Shown piece by piece: positions 1 through 7,279 of a DNA stretch of 18,802 bases. The stretch lies in contig CAAGGG010000076.1 in NCBI GenBank assembly GCA_900769355.1, positions 1-18,802 of the forward strand, given 5' to 3'. This stretch comes from Candidatus Gastranaerophilales bacterium (GTDB lineage: Bacteria > Cyanobacteriota > Vampirovibrionia > Gastranaerophilales > Gastranaerophilaceae). Positions within the stretch are counted from its first letter, which is position 1. The number at the start of each line of letters is the position of its first letter. The position numbers and the translations under genes were made by a program. A model generated the notes under the pieces. The model was not told the origin of the DNA, searched no databases, and saw only the letters and a program-made list of their open reading frames with translations.

Positions 1-40
1 CCCCCCCCCCCCCCCCGTTACATTTCTTAACAATATTCAT
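1..40 (-). CDS. 5' end of a gene cut by the window edge, running into a 16-base G tract
   Basis: Read leftward, an ATG at 40-38 is preceded by AAAGGAAG, a good ribosome-binding site, with a TATAAT box further upstream. The first residues are MNIVKKCN. The reading frame then enters a run of 16 G (C on the + strand) that reaches the edge, so nothing more of the product can be seen and no family can be assigned. A C run at a contig end can be an artefact of two-colour Illumina chemistry, so the tract may not be real. The start signals do not depend on it. Whether a real protein follows is inference. Confidence 0.4.
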   Translation of the reverse strand, partial: MNIVKKCNGGGGG

Positions 41-79
41 ATAAAAGCTTCCTTTCTTACTTGTAAATATACATGAGCC

Positions 80-106
80 ATTATACCCATGTACAAATAT
101 TTGCAA
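80..106 (-). promoter_or_regulatory. Promoter for the truncated leftward gene
   Basis: On the minus strand a perfect TATAAT (80-85) lies 15 bases from TTGCAA (101-106). The spacer is short, so the -10 box is the stronger part. It sits 40-45 bases upstream of the ATG at 40 and just downstream of the tolC-like terminator, as expected for an independent unit. Confidence 0.45.
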
Positions 107-142
107 TCATGTTTTTGAAGTAATTTTACATTTCTTTCCATA

Positions 143-175
143 ATAAAAAGCCGACAATTAGTGAGACTTGTCGGC
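143..175 (-). terminator. Rho-independent terminator after the tolC-like gene
   Basis: Read leftward, GCCGACAA (175-168) pairs perfectly with TTGTCGGC (157-150) across a 10-base loop and is followed by a T run (149-145). It lies about 120 bases past the stop of the outer-membrane factor gene and ahead of the next leftward promoter. Confidence 0.8.
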
Positions 176-276
176 ATCATTACTTTAATTTAAAGTAAAG
201 AGGTGATGATTATATGTGATTTTTTGTTTATGTTTTTGTATCAATACCTGAAGTATGAACCAATATTGTTGCAGAA

Positions 277-294
277 GGCTATGTGCGTAGCACC
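277..294. repeat. Short dispersed palindromic repeat, GTGCGTAGCAC core
   Basis: GGCTATGTGCGTAGCACC touches the TAG stop of the tolC-like gene. The same 18-mer with one change occurs at 10826-10843 inside a pilin leader, and a truncated version (GGCTACGTGCGTA) at 10766-10778. A related GTGCGTTAGCACC lies in the core of the GTGAA element at 16247-16352. Role unknown. Confidence 0.5.
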
Positions 295-1706
295 TAATTT
301 ACGTAGTCATACGGTTTGCTACCTGTTGCCTTGTACAAACTGATTGCATCTGTCATGCATTCAACTTTTTGCTGTGCAACAAGTTTTTCAATTGTCAATA
401 AGTTTTCTTGATGCTGAATCAAGTCGAGTTTGGAAATTGTGCCCTGATTAAATTTCTTTTCGTTGTATTTGTAATCAGATTTTTCCAAATTGTACTGTTT
501 AATGGTTTGAGCCATTTTGTCTTTATCCAATCTTGAAGCTACCAAAGAGTCGTTTACTTCTTGGATTGCTGTCAAGTTTGTTTTGTAGTAGTCCTGAAGA
601 ATTCTTTCGTAAGTCGCTTTTTTTAATTTCAAGTTTGCAATCAATGAACCACCTTGGAATAACGGAGTCATCAATCCACCGCCTACACCCAGAAGCATAT
701 TCTTGGTTGTAAACAAGCTTCCTAAGTCTGATGCGTTAAACAATGCACCTCCCAAAATATTGATTGACGGCAAGAATTCTTTTTTTGCAACTTTTACGTC
801 AATACCTGCTTTTTCAACCATCAATTCTGCTCTCATATAGTCAGGTCTTTGAGTAATAATTTCTGACGGAATTTGAGTCGGAATTGCAAGTTGATAATTC
901 ATTTTGTCAAGAGAATTTCTTTTGATAGATGAAGCGTTTTCAGGACTTTCGCCAATCAAAACGCACATTTGGTGCAACATTTTTTCTCTGTTTTTCTTCA
1001 ACTCAATTAGATCTGTTTGGCCTGCAACAAGAGCTTTGTTAGCTTTAATTGTGTCGGCAGTTGATGTCAGACCTTCTTTGTTTCTTGCAAGCATTAAGTT
1101 ATAAATGTCTTGTCTGATTTTAACAATTTCTTCTTGAAGAGAAATCATTTTATCAAGGTTTACGATATTGAAATATGTTGAGCCGACGGCTGATGCAACA
1201 GAGATGTATGCTGCACGCTCGTCAAGTTTTGAGCCTTCGTAAAGTTTTTTTACCGCTTTGGTTTTGTTGTGGTTTTTCAAGAAAATATCAGCTTCATATT
1301 GAACAATAACCGGCAAGCCGAAGGCTGATGAAGTATTTGTCATTCCCGGAGCTTTGAAGAATCCAGGTCCAAAACCTGCAACGGCACTAGGTAATTCGTT
1401 GGCAAATTGAAGTTTTACGTTTTGGTAATATTCTTCAACGTTAATTGTTGCCATTTTAAGATCATAGTTATTAAGAATTGCTTTTTCGATATATTCGTTT
1501 AACAAGTCGTCGTTAAAGTTGCTCCACCAATTCATGTTTACGTAGTCAAATTTGTAGTCGTCTGATTTTTGGTTTTTCTTGTTTTTAGAAACCATGCTTT
1601 TAAATTGTTTTGGTGATGCTGAACTTTTTTCGGTAACTGCAAGTGCCGGCATGATTGTCATGCTGAGCATGCTTGCGAGTAGTGCTGTTGTTATAATCTT
1701 TTTCAT
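294..1706 (-). CDS. TolC/NodT-type outer-membrane efflux protein
   Basis: This 470-residue protein begins with a typical signal peptide (about residues 1-23, ending PALA) and has the pattern of RND/Emr-type outer-membrane factors. It has long alpha-helical, Q/N/K-rich segments and two related halves. The NodT-like block PSEIITQRPDYMRAELMVEK is followed by a second block with LGVGGGLMTPLFQGG. In such proteins a trimer forms a beta-barrel and a periplasmic tunnel through which an inner-membrane pump expels drugs. No lipobox cysteine is visible, unlike many NodT relatives. Start: ATG at 1706 with AGAGGA 11 bases upstream. It is divergent from a MarR regulator and an EmrAB-like pump, so it very probably supplies their exit duct. 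A leftward promoter near 1904-1932 would give a leader of about 190 bases containing a palindromic repeat. A terminator follows at 143-175. The family call is firm; the substrate is unknown. Confidence 0.88.
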   Translation of the reverse strand: MKKIITTALLASMLSMTIMPALAVTEKSSASPKQFKSMVSKNKKNQKSDDYKFDYVNMNWWSNFNDDLLNEYIEKAILNNYDLKMATINVEEYYQNVKLQFANELPSAVAGFGPGFFKAPGMTNTSSAFGLPVIVQYEADIFLKNHNKTKAVKKLYEGSKLDERAAYISVASAVGSTYFNIVNLDKMISLQEEIVKIRQDIYNLMLARNKEGLTSTADTIKANKALVAGQTDLIELKKNREKMLHQMCVLIGESPENASSIKRNSLDKMNYQLAIPTQIPSEIITQRPDYMRAELMVEKAGIDVKVAKKEFLPSINILGGALFNASDLGSLFTTKNMLLGVGGGLMTPLFQGGSLIANLKLKKATYERILQDYYKTNLTAIQEVNDSLVASRLDKDKMAQTIKQYNLEKSDYKYNEKKFNQGTISKLDLIQHQENLLTIEKLVAQQKVECMTDAISLYKATGSKPYDYVN

Positions 1707-1752
1707 GTGGGTTATAGTCCTCTATTATTCCTTATTTCTTCTGTTTGTTTTA

Positions 1753-1865
1753 GTGAGTGGTGAATAGTGAGTTGTGAGTAGTGCATATAGGTGCTATCGC
1801 ACAAAAGTTTTATTTGATAGAAACGAATGAAACGAACTATTCACCATTCACTTCTCACTATTCAC
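1753..1865. repeat. GTGAA-arm palindromic element, copy A
   Basis: Its arms are built from short variants of GTGAATAGTGA at the left (1753-1784) and their complements at the right (about 1840-1865). Between them lies a core read on the minus strand as ACTTTTGTGCGATAGCACC. This core matches ACTTTTGTGCGTTAGCACC in copy C (16247-16352) at all but one position. It occupies the leader of the tolC-like gene, ending 47 bases from its ATG. It encodes no transposase, so a non-autonomous, MITE- or REP-like nature is inferred. Confidence 0.75.
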
Positions 1866-1884
1866 TTTTTCATAAAAAATCTAC

Positions 1885-1938
1885 TTGCATTTTTTATAAT
1901 CCTATGTTAGCATAATATTGTTGTAAATGCAACATATT
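1885..1938. promoter_or_regulatory. Divergent promoter region with operator-like palindrome
   Basis: Rightward, TTGCAT (1885-1890) and TAGCAT (1908-1913) are 17 bases apart. Leftward, TTGCAT (1932-1927) and TAACAT (1909-1904) are also 17 apart. Overlapping both is an imperfect palindrome at 1914-1938 with arms AATATTGTTG and CAACATATT; a further half-site TTGCAACA lies at 1943-1950. MarR proteins normally bind such palindromes over their own promoter, so this is the likely site of autoregulation and joint control of the efflux genes. It was assigned by eye, and the -10 boxes are weak. Confidence 0.45.
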
Positions 1939-1995
1939 TTTTTTGCAACACAATTTAAAATAATAAAACAAATTATAAAAATAAAGGAAAACCTC

Positions 1996-2460
1996 GTGGC
2001 AGATTGCATTGGACACTACACAGACAGTATACATTACGAACTTGAACAAACTTCAAGAATGATGAAAATGTTGACAAATCAATTGTTTAGTAAGCTTGAT
2101 ATTAGCATTTCATTGGACGAATATATTGCCCTTGATACCGTTTCTGTTAATGCAGGAATTTGCCAAAGAGATTTAGCAAAACTTATTCTAAAAGATAGAG
2201 CAAATACCGGTAGAATTTTAAACGAACTGGAACAAAAAGGATTTATTACACGATTTATTGATACCAAAAAGAACAGATTGGTAAAAAAACTTGGGATTAC
2301 AGAAAATGGCTTAAAAGAACTAAATGAAGTTAATGTTAAAATAAAAGCATACCTGAGTGGAGTTACTCAAAAACTACCACCGAAAGATGTTGATAAAGTT
2401 AGAGATATTTTGAGGGCTTTTAGGTTAGAATTAGAAAAAATTGTAGAAACTAATATATAA
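1996..2460 (+). CDS. MarR-family transcriptional regulator of the efflux locus
   Basis: A winged helix-turn-helix of the MarR/EmrR type is clear. The recognition region reads CQRDLAKLILKDRANTGRIL, followed by the wing around LEQKGFITRFIDTKKNRLVK and then the dimerising C-terminal helices. I chose the GTG start at 1996, preceded by AAAGGA at the right distance. This gives 154 residues, normal for the family. An in-frame ATG at 1927 would add 23 residues without a ribosome-binding site and would lie inside the operator-like palindrome. The stop is 27 bases before the EmrA-like gene, so the two are probably co-transcribed, as in emrRAB operons. MarR proteins generally repress and are released by aromatic ligands; the ligand here is unknown. 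Confidence 0.87.
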   Translation: MADCIGHYTDSIHYELEQTSRMMKMLTNQLFSKLDISISLDEYIALDTVSVNAGICQRDLAKLILKDRANTGRILNELEQKGFITRFIDTKKNRLVKKLGITENGLKELNEVNVKIKAYLSGVTQKLPPKDVDKVRDILRAFRLELEKIVETNI

Positions 2461-2487
2461 TATATAAGGAAAAATAAAGAGGTAAAA

Positions 2488-3495
2488 ATGGAAGAAAAGA
2501 ATAAGAATGTTGAAGAAACTCAGCAAGAAGAAGTAAAAAAAGAGCACAAACCTTTTAAAAGATTTATTTTAATTGGTGTAGGCTTGGTGATTGCAGCAGC
2601 TTCTGCATACATAATACGTGATGCAATGATTTATCAATCAACAGATGACGCTTATGTTGAAACAACAACGGTTCAAGTTGCTCCTCGTGTAAGCGGACAA
2701 ATTATTGAGTCTTACGTAACTGATAACCAAAAGGTTAAAGAAGGTGATTTGGTTGCTAAGATTGATCCTGCGGACTATGAAATTGCGTTAGCTCAGGCGG
2801 AAGCAAAATATGAAAAAACTCTTTTAAACCAAAAAAATGCAAAAGCAAACTTTAAAGCTATGCAAACAAATATTGACGTAGCTAAAAAAGATTTGGAAAG
2901 ATATCAAAACTTGTTTGCACAAGGAGCTGTTTCAAAACAAACTCTTGATGCTGCACAAGCAAAATATGACACAGCACAAGCAAACTTAACTCAATCAGAA
3001 GAAGCTTTGTTGTCACAAGGCGGAAACAAAGTTGCCGACGCTGATTTGAAAGAAATTAAAGCTCAAAGAGATAAGGCAAAATTAAACCTTTCTTATACAA
3101 ATATTTATGCACCTCAAACAGGTACAGTTTCTTCAAGGAAAGTTGAAAAAGGTATGTACGTAAATGTTGGAACACCTTTGTTTGTAATTGTTCCTGAAAA
3201 TGTTTGGGTAGTTGCAAACTATAAAGAAAATCAATTACGTAATATGAAAGTTGGTCAGGAAGTTGATATTAAAATTGATACATATCCAGATCACGTATTC
3301 AAGGGGAAAATTGACAGTATTCAAAGAGCATCAGGAGCTAAGTCAAGTTTGTTCCCACCTGAAAACGCAGTTGGTTCTTTCGTAAAAATCGTACAAAGAA
3401 TTCCTGTAAAAATCGTATTTACAGAAAAAATTGACCCTAGCGTTTACAACATCGTTCCGGGAATGTCAGTTGTGCCTAAGGTTAAGGTAAAATAG
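2488..3495 (+). CDS. emrA: EmrA-like membrane fusion protein (HlyD family)
   Basis: This 335-residue adaptor links an inner-membrane MFS pump to an outer-membrane channel. A charged cytoplasmic N-terminus (1-24) is followed by one membrane anchor (about 27-46). Then come the family signature TDDAYVETTTVQVAPRVSG, a lipoyl-like half motif, an alpha-helical hairpin (about 95-190, Ala/Gln/Lys rich), the second lipoyl half (YAPQTGTVSSRKVEKGMYV) and a beta-barrel ending PGMSVVPKVKVK. It is somewhat shorter than E. coli EmrA, mainly in the hairpin. Start: ATG with AAAGAGG 6 bases upstream. It follows the marR gene by 27 bases. A palindromic repeat begins two bases after its stop and separates it from the pump gene. 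Confidence in family and role is high. Confidence 0.92.
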   Translation: MEEKNKNVEETQQEEVKKEHKPFKRFILIGVGLVIAAASAYIIRDAMIYQSTDDAYVETTTVQVAPRVSGQIIESYVTDNQKVKEGDLVAKIDPADYEIALAQAEAKYEKTLLNQKNAKANFKAMQTNIDVAKKDLERYQNLFAQGAVSKQTLDAAQAKYDTAQANLTQSEEALLSQGGNKVADADLKEIKAQRDKAKLNLSYTNIYAPQTGTVSSRKVEKGMYVNVGTPLFVIVPENVWVVANYKENQLRNMKVGQEVDIKIDTYPDHVFKGKIDSIQRASGAKSSLFPPENAVGSFVKIVQRIPVKIVFTEKIDPSVYNIVPGMSVVPKVKVK

Positions 3496-3497
3496 AA

Positions 3498-3640
3498 GTG
3501 AATTGGTGAATAGTGAGTAGTGAATGGTGCTTTTCGTTCGCTCTGCTCAATAGATATTTGAGACAATAGCATCATAATTATTACTCACTATTTATTTTTA
3601 TTTATAAGAACTATTCACCACTCACTATTCACTACTCACC
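3498..3640. repeat. GTGAA-arm palindromic element, copy B, between emrA and emrB
   Basis: The left arm (3498-3529) and right arm (3611-3640) are long imperfect inverted repeats of GTGAATAGTGA/TCACTATTCAC units. The core starts TTTTCGTTCGCTCTGCTC, matching TTTTCGCTCGCTACGCTC of copy C. The element starts directly after the emrA stop and is followed by a GC-rich hairpin. If transcribed it would fold into a large stem in the emrA-emrB intercistronic RNA. Confidence 0.8.
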
Positions 3641-3658
3641 AAAATAAAAGAAAAGTAG

Positions 3659-3678
3659 GGCGGGGTACCTACCCCGCC
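3659..3678. repeat. GC-rich hairpin module shared with the ligA leader
   Basis: GGCGGGGTACCTACCCCGCC is a perfect 9-bp stem with a 2-base centre. Flanks included (about 3643-3690), it matches the reverse complement of the segment at 16198-16240 almost base for base. It lies 23 bases before the emrB start and, like its twin, on the gene-proximal side of a GTGAA element. There is no following T run, so it is not a standard terminator. Confidence 0.75.
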
Positions 3679-3701
3679 AACATAAAAAGGATTTACAACC
3701 A

Positions 3702-5258
3702 ATGTCAGAAACAGCAATAGAACAAACACAAGAATGGGTCCCTAAGAATAACCCTTGGCTAATTATCATGCCGGTAATGATTGCAACATTTATGTATGCA
3801 CTGGACGAAACAGTTGCAAACGTAGCGTTACCGCATATTGCAGGAACTTTTTCCGTCAGCTCGCAAGAATCTATCTGGGTTTTGACAAGTTACTTGATGG
3901 CAAGTAGTATTGTTATCCCGATGATTGACTTTTTGTGTAAACTTATGGGAAGAAAAAACTTCTTTATGCTTGGTGTGTTTGTGTTTACGATAGCATCGTT
4001 TTTATGCGGAATTGCAAATTCTATTGTAATGATTGTTATTGCAAGGGCGTTGCAAGGCTTTGGCGGTGGCTGTTTAATGCCGATGGCACAAGCTGTTTGT
4101 ATGGAAAGCTTCAAGGGCGAAGCTCGTAACAAGGCTATGGCGATTTTCGGGCTTGTTGTAATTATTGCACCGATTATCGGTCCTGTAATGGGTGGTTATA
4201 TCACTGAAAACTGGTCTTGGCCGTATATTTTCTTTATAAATGTACCGGTCGGATTTATGTGTATTGCGATGGCGAAGAGATTTTTGGAAGATCCACCTTA
4301 TGCCTCTAAACAAAAGGATATAAAGTTAGACAAAATGGGCTTTTTATGGCTTTGTATTTGGTTAATTCCATTGCAAATCGTGTTTGATAAAGGTAATGAC
4401 GCTGACTGGTTCAATGCCCCTTGGGTTTGCTGGTTCTCGCTTGTTGCTTTGACTGGTTGCGTATTGTTCTTTATTTCACAAGTTCGAGATAAACACCCGA
4501 TTGTACAGTTGAATGTCTTAAAAGATTCAAATTATCTTTTTGGAACCTTAATGTTGATATTGGTAAATGGCGTAATGCTTGGATCTTTGGCGATGTTACC
4601 TCAAATGTTACAGGGAATGCTAGGTTATGACTCGTTTTTAAGCGGTTTAGCAATTATGCCGAGAGGTTTAGGTTGTTTATCGGGACTTTTATTCTTTGGA
4701 ATTGTCGGCGGGCGAATTAAATACAGGACTTATGGACTTGTCGGTTTATTTTGCTTAGGACTTGGCGGTTGGTTGCTTGGGGGGTTAAACTTGCAAATTA
4801 GCCCAATGAATATCGCAATCCCGAATATGATTTTTGGTATAGGACTTGTACTTTCATTTATGCCGATTACGACATTGTCTTGTATTACATTGAGAGATGA
4901 TCAGATGACAAACGCATCAGGTCTTCAAAACTTGTTGAAAACAATTGGTGGTGCAATCGGGACTTCTCTTGTTGCGACAATGATTTCAAGGTTTTCACAA
5001 GTTCACCAAAACGGACTTGTCAAATCCATGACGGAGCTAAACCCGCAGTTTGCAGATAGATTAAGTACTTATGCAGGAGCTTTCATAAATCAAGCCGGAG
5101 ATATGTTAAATTCGACTTATATGGCAAGCAAATTGCTTTATAATCAGCTTTTGCAACAATCTGCATTGTGTGCATATATGACAACATTCAAGGTTTTTGC
5201 ACTTTGCTGTTTTATCTTAATTCCGTTTATGTTCATCTTGAAAGGCGAAGAAAAATAA
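3702..5258 (+). CDS. emrB: EmrB-like drug:H+ antiporter (DHA2 family, 14 helices)
   Basis: This 518-residue major facilitator protein has the DHA2 signature at the first helix (ALDETVANVALPHIAGTFSV), the loop-2/3 motif GRKNFFMLGVFVFTIASFL, and the helix-5 antiporter motif around IIAPIIGPVMGGYITENWSW. About 14 hydrophobic segments are visible, as expected for EmrB/QacA-type pumps. The acidic residues of helix 1 (D and E in LDETVAN) are typical proton-coupling candidates. It is the motor of the EmrA/TolC-like system encoded next to it. Start: ATG with AAAAAGG 11 bases upstream, a little far. A repeat element and a hairpin sit in the 206-base gap after emrA. The drug range cannot be told. Confidence 0.92.
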   Translation: MSETAIEQTQEWVPKNNPWLIIMPVMIATFMYALDETVANVALPHIAGTFSVSSQESIWVLTSYLMASSIVIPMIDFLCKLMGRKNFFMLGVFVFTIASFLCGIANSIVMIVIARALQGFGGGCLMPMAQAVCMESFKGEARNKAMAIFGLVVIIAPIIGPVMGGYITENWSWPYIFFINVPVGFMCIAMAKRFLEDPPYASKQKDIKLDKMGFLWLCIWLIPLQIVFDKGNDADWFNAPWVCWFSLVALTGCVLFFISQVRDKHPIVQLNVLKDSNYLFGTLMLILVNGVMLGSLAMLPQMLQGMLGYDSFLSGLAIMPRGLGCLSGLLFFGIVGGRIKYRTYGLVGLFCLGLGGWLLGGLNLQISPMNIAIPNMIFGIGLVLSFMPITTLSCITLRDDQMTNASGLQNLLKTIGGAIGTSLVATMISRFSQVHQNGLVKSMTELNPQFADRLSTYAGAFINQAGDMLNSTYMASKLLYNQLLQQSALCAYMTTFKVFALCCFILIPFMFILKGEEK

Positions 5259-5266
5259 CTGTTTGC

Positions 5267-5295
5267 TTGCAATCAGAAGAAAAATATGTTATTCT
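5267..5295 (+). promoter_or_regulatory. Possible promoter for the large orphan membrane protein
   Basis: TTGCAA (5267-5272) and TATTCT (5290-5295) are 17 bases apart, just after the emrB stop. The predicted transcript would begin about 15 bases before the ATG at 5317. The -10 match is modest, so the downstream gene could instead be read from the emr operon. Confidence 0.3.
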
Positions 5296-5316
5296 ATGCA
5301 AAAAAGGTTGGTTCGT

Positions 5317-7224
5317 ATGCATATTAATAATGTTTCTTCAAAAATGTCTGGGCAAAGTACGGTTTGGTTTACTCTTTTTAGCGTTGTAGTGACTTTATTT
5401 GTTGGATTTTTTTTCTGGCAATCCAATCCCGATAGCTATTCAATCAGTAGTTTTTGCCAGTGGTATAGTAGTGCTTTCAATGCATTTCGAGAAAGTTCAA
5501 CAGAAAATCCAATAGATCCATGGCTTGTAATGGTTGGTCTTCCATTATTAGTTTATGGCGGAACGCTTTTTTCTATTTTTTCGATGTGTATGGCTAAAAG
5601 AGAGTTTCAAACAGTTTTAAATCTTAAATCAGTTGATTTCTTGCCGGATAGGGTTAATTTTAATTTCAATCAACCTAAATACAATTTTGTTTGTGGGTAT
5701 AGCGATATAAATAAACTTGAAATGATTTTAAAGACAATTCTTGTGCGTACTAAACGTGGTTCTTACCCCGCTGTATCAGAAATTGAACTTAAATTTACAG
5801 TTCTAAATAATAGAAATTTTTCATTAAAAAATGTTCCGCTAAATTTAATGAAAACTATATACGGAATTATTGATTGTGGAAGAAATGTTCAAGATTTTAC
5901 ATATAAGTTTAGTGGAGTTGGAAAAGTTGAAGAAGTTCAGGAAAAAATAGAAGATTACATGAATACGAGCTGTAAACAAATTCTTGCAACTTCAACTGAA
6001 AATGCTTTCAAATACCTTTCTGTCATATTTTTCTTGATTGGACTATTTTTCTTATATTCGTTTAAAGATGTGTTTAGTGGGAATGATTTAGGGCTTATGG
6101 GAATTCCTGGGTTTCCTATATTAGCATTTGTTCTAATCTCATTTATATTTGATATTGTTTTGTTAGCGGATAAACGCAACGAAAATAAATACAATTTAAA
6201 TAAAAAATCTGATAGAAATTCTGATTTTTGGGAAAAAGTTCCGCCAATGGCACTTTTTATTGTTAAGGTAATTGTTTTGTTGGTATTACTTTTAATATGT
6301 TGTCCGACGTTGATTTTTTCTCACAATGATAGAAAAATTCTCAATGATACAGAATATTATAAAGTGTTAGAAGAAACTGAAACTGCACAAAAAACACAAA
6401 CGGCTGATACAAATGTTGCAAACGAAGCGAAAACAAACGATGGTTATGTGAATTTGAGTGTAAATCCTTTATCATCATTGAATTATTTAACCAGAAAGCA
6501 AATTTATGATTTAAGGAAGGGGTATGTTCAAAAATCCTTGTTTGCTTCAAAAGAGTATGAACCAAATACAGGAGTTTTTGGTGGAATAGTTGACGGTAAG
6601 CCTTGGTGGACAACAAATCCTTGCACTCCTTTGAATTATGAAGGTGACTATCACGAAAGAATTCAAGGAAATTCAAAAGTTAGCGCACAATTAAACAATC
6701 CGAACGCTCTTGTTGGTATCAGCATGGCGTATTCTCCTTGGGAATATGAAGCTAATAAAGAATTTTGTAGAAGCAAGGCAGCTGCATTTATTCCTGAAAG
6801 AATGAGTTACAATCAAAAAGAAAATTTAATAGTTGCAGAATATAAAGTGCCTTCATATTTTTATAAGTTAAAATCACATGTAAACGAAAAACTTATGGGA
6901 TATCCATTGCAACTATCAGGCATGAATGCTATTGATTTTGGATATGATTATGTTTATGCATATGAAGCTAAAAATATTAGCATGATGGACCCTGAAAGTT
7001 CCAATATGACGACAGATGTTCAGACTTTCAGGGATTATATACATCTTGGCGGAAGCTGTAAATACAAAGATGGGTGCAATAATATTTCACCATTACAAAA
7101 TAATTTGATGTTTGCGGTGGACGATTTGCCTGCAATAATTACGTTGAAACTTTGGAAAAAACAACCTATGAACAAGTATATAAAAGGTGATATTTATTAT
7201 AAAATATTGATTACTGATAATTAA
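5317..7224 (+). CDS. Unrecognised multi-pass membrane protein with large extracytoplasmic C-terminal domain
   Basis: I do not recognise this family. With the ATG at 5317 (AAAAAAGG 9 bases upstream) it has 635 residues; the frame is open back to 5263. Two N-terminal membrane helices (about 16-34, 68-92) precede a soluble segment (about 95-230). Three more helices follow (about 233-249, 263-284, 311-334). A 300-residue C-terminal domain, rich in Tyr, Trp and Asn, probably faces the periplasm and starts after a Thr/Ala/Glu linker (350-378). Notable stretches are RKGYVQKSLFASKEYEPNTG, FGGIVDGKPWW (421-431) and YSPWEYEANKEFCRSKAAAF. Four cysteines in this domain (436, one in the EFCRSK stretch, two near GSCKYKDGC) could form disulfides. 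It follows emrB by 58 bases but has its own possible promoter. A link to efflux is unproven. Confidence 0.8.
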   Translation: MHINNVSSKMSGQSTVWFTLFSVVVTLFVGFFFWQSNPDSYSISSFCQWYSSAFNAFRESSTENPIDPWLVMVGLPLLVYGGTLFSIFSMCMAKREFQTVLNLKSVDFLPDRVNFNFNQPKYNFVCGYSDINKLEMILKTILVRTKRGSYPAVSEIELKFTVLNNRNFSLKNVPLNLMKTIYGIIDCGRNVQDFTYKFSGVGKVEEVQEKIEDYMNTSCKQILATSTENAFKYLSVIFFLIGLFFLYSFKDVFSGNDLGLMGIPGFPILAFVLISFIFDIVLLADKRNENKYNLNKKSDRNSDFWEKVPPMALFIVKVIVLLVLLLICCPTLIFSHNDRKILNDTEYYKVLEETETAQKTQTADTNVANEAKTNDGYVNLSVNPLSSLNYLTRKQIYDLRKGYVQKSLFASKEYEPNTGVFGGIVDGKPWWTTNPCTPLNYEGDYHERIQGNSKVSAQLNNPNALVGISMAYSPWEYEANKEFCRSKAAAFIPERMSYNQKENLIVAEYKVPSYFYKLKSHVNEKLMGYPLQLSGMNAIDFGYDYVYAYEAKNISMMDPESSNMTTDVQTFRDYIHLGGSCKYKDGCNNISPLQNNLMFAVDDLPAIITLKLWKKQPMNKYIKGDIYYKILITDN

Positions 7225-7279
7225 TTCCAGTTGACAGGGTAAAGTTCCAGGAATGAATTCCGATATAACAAAAATTTGC

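Noticed and set aside
204..344. Small rightward ORF (about 46 codons) after AAAGAGGTG near 197-206
   Set aside because: It overlaps the end of the tolC-like gene antisense, lacks a convincing promoter and has no recognisable toxin-like membrane peptide. The ribosome-site resemblance is probably chance.
1927..1995. ATG at 1927 as the MarR start
   Set aside because: There is no ribosome-binding site, it lies in the operator-like palindrome, and the added residues do not resemble the family. GTG at 1996 has AAAGGA.
3659..3678. GC hairpin as a terminator after emrA
   Set aside because: No T run follows on either strand, and it sits just upstream of the emrB start; its twin before ligA has the same placement.
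5263..5316. TTG start at 5263, or ATG at 5296, for the large membrane protein
   Set aside because: Neither has a well-placed ribosome-binding site; both would overlap the possible promoter. ATG at 5317 has AAGG at 9 bases.
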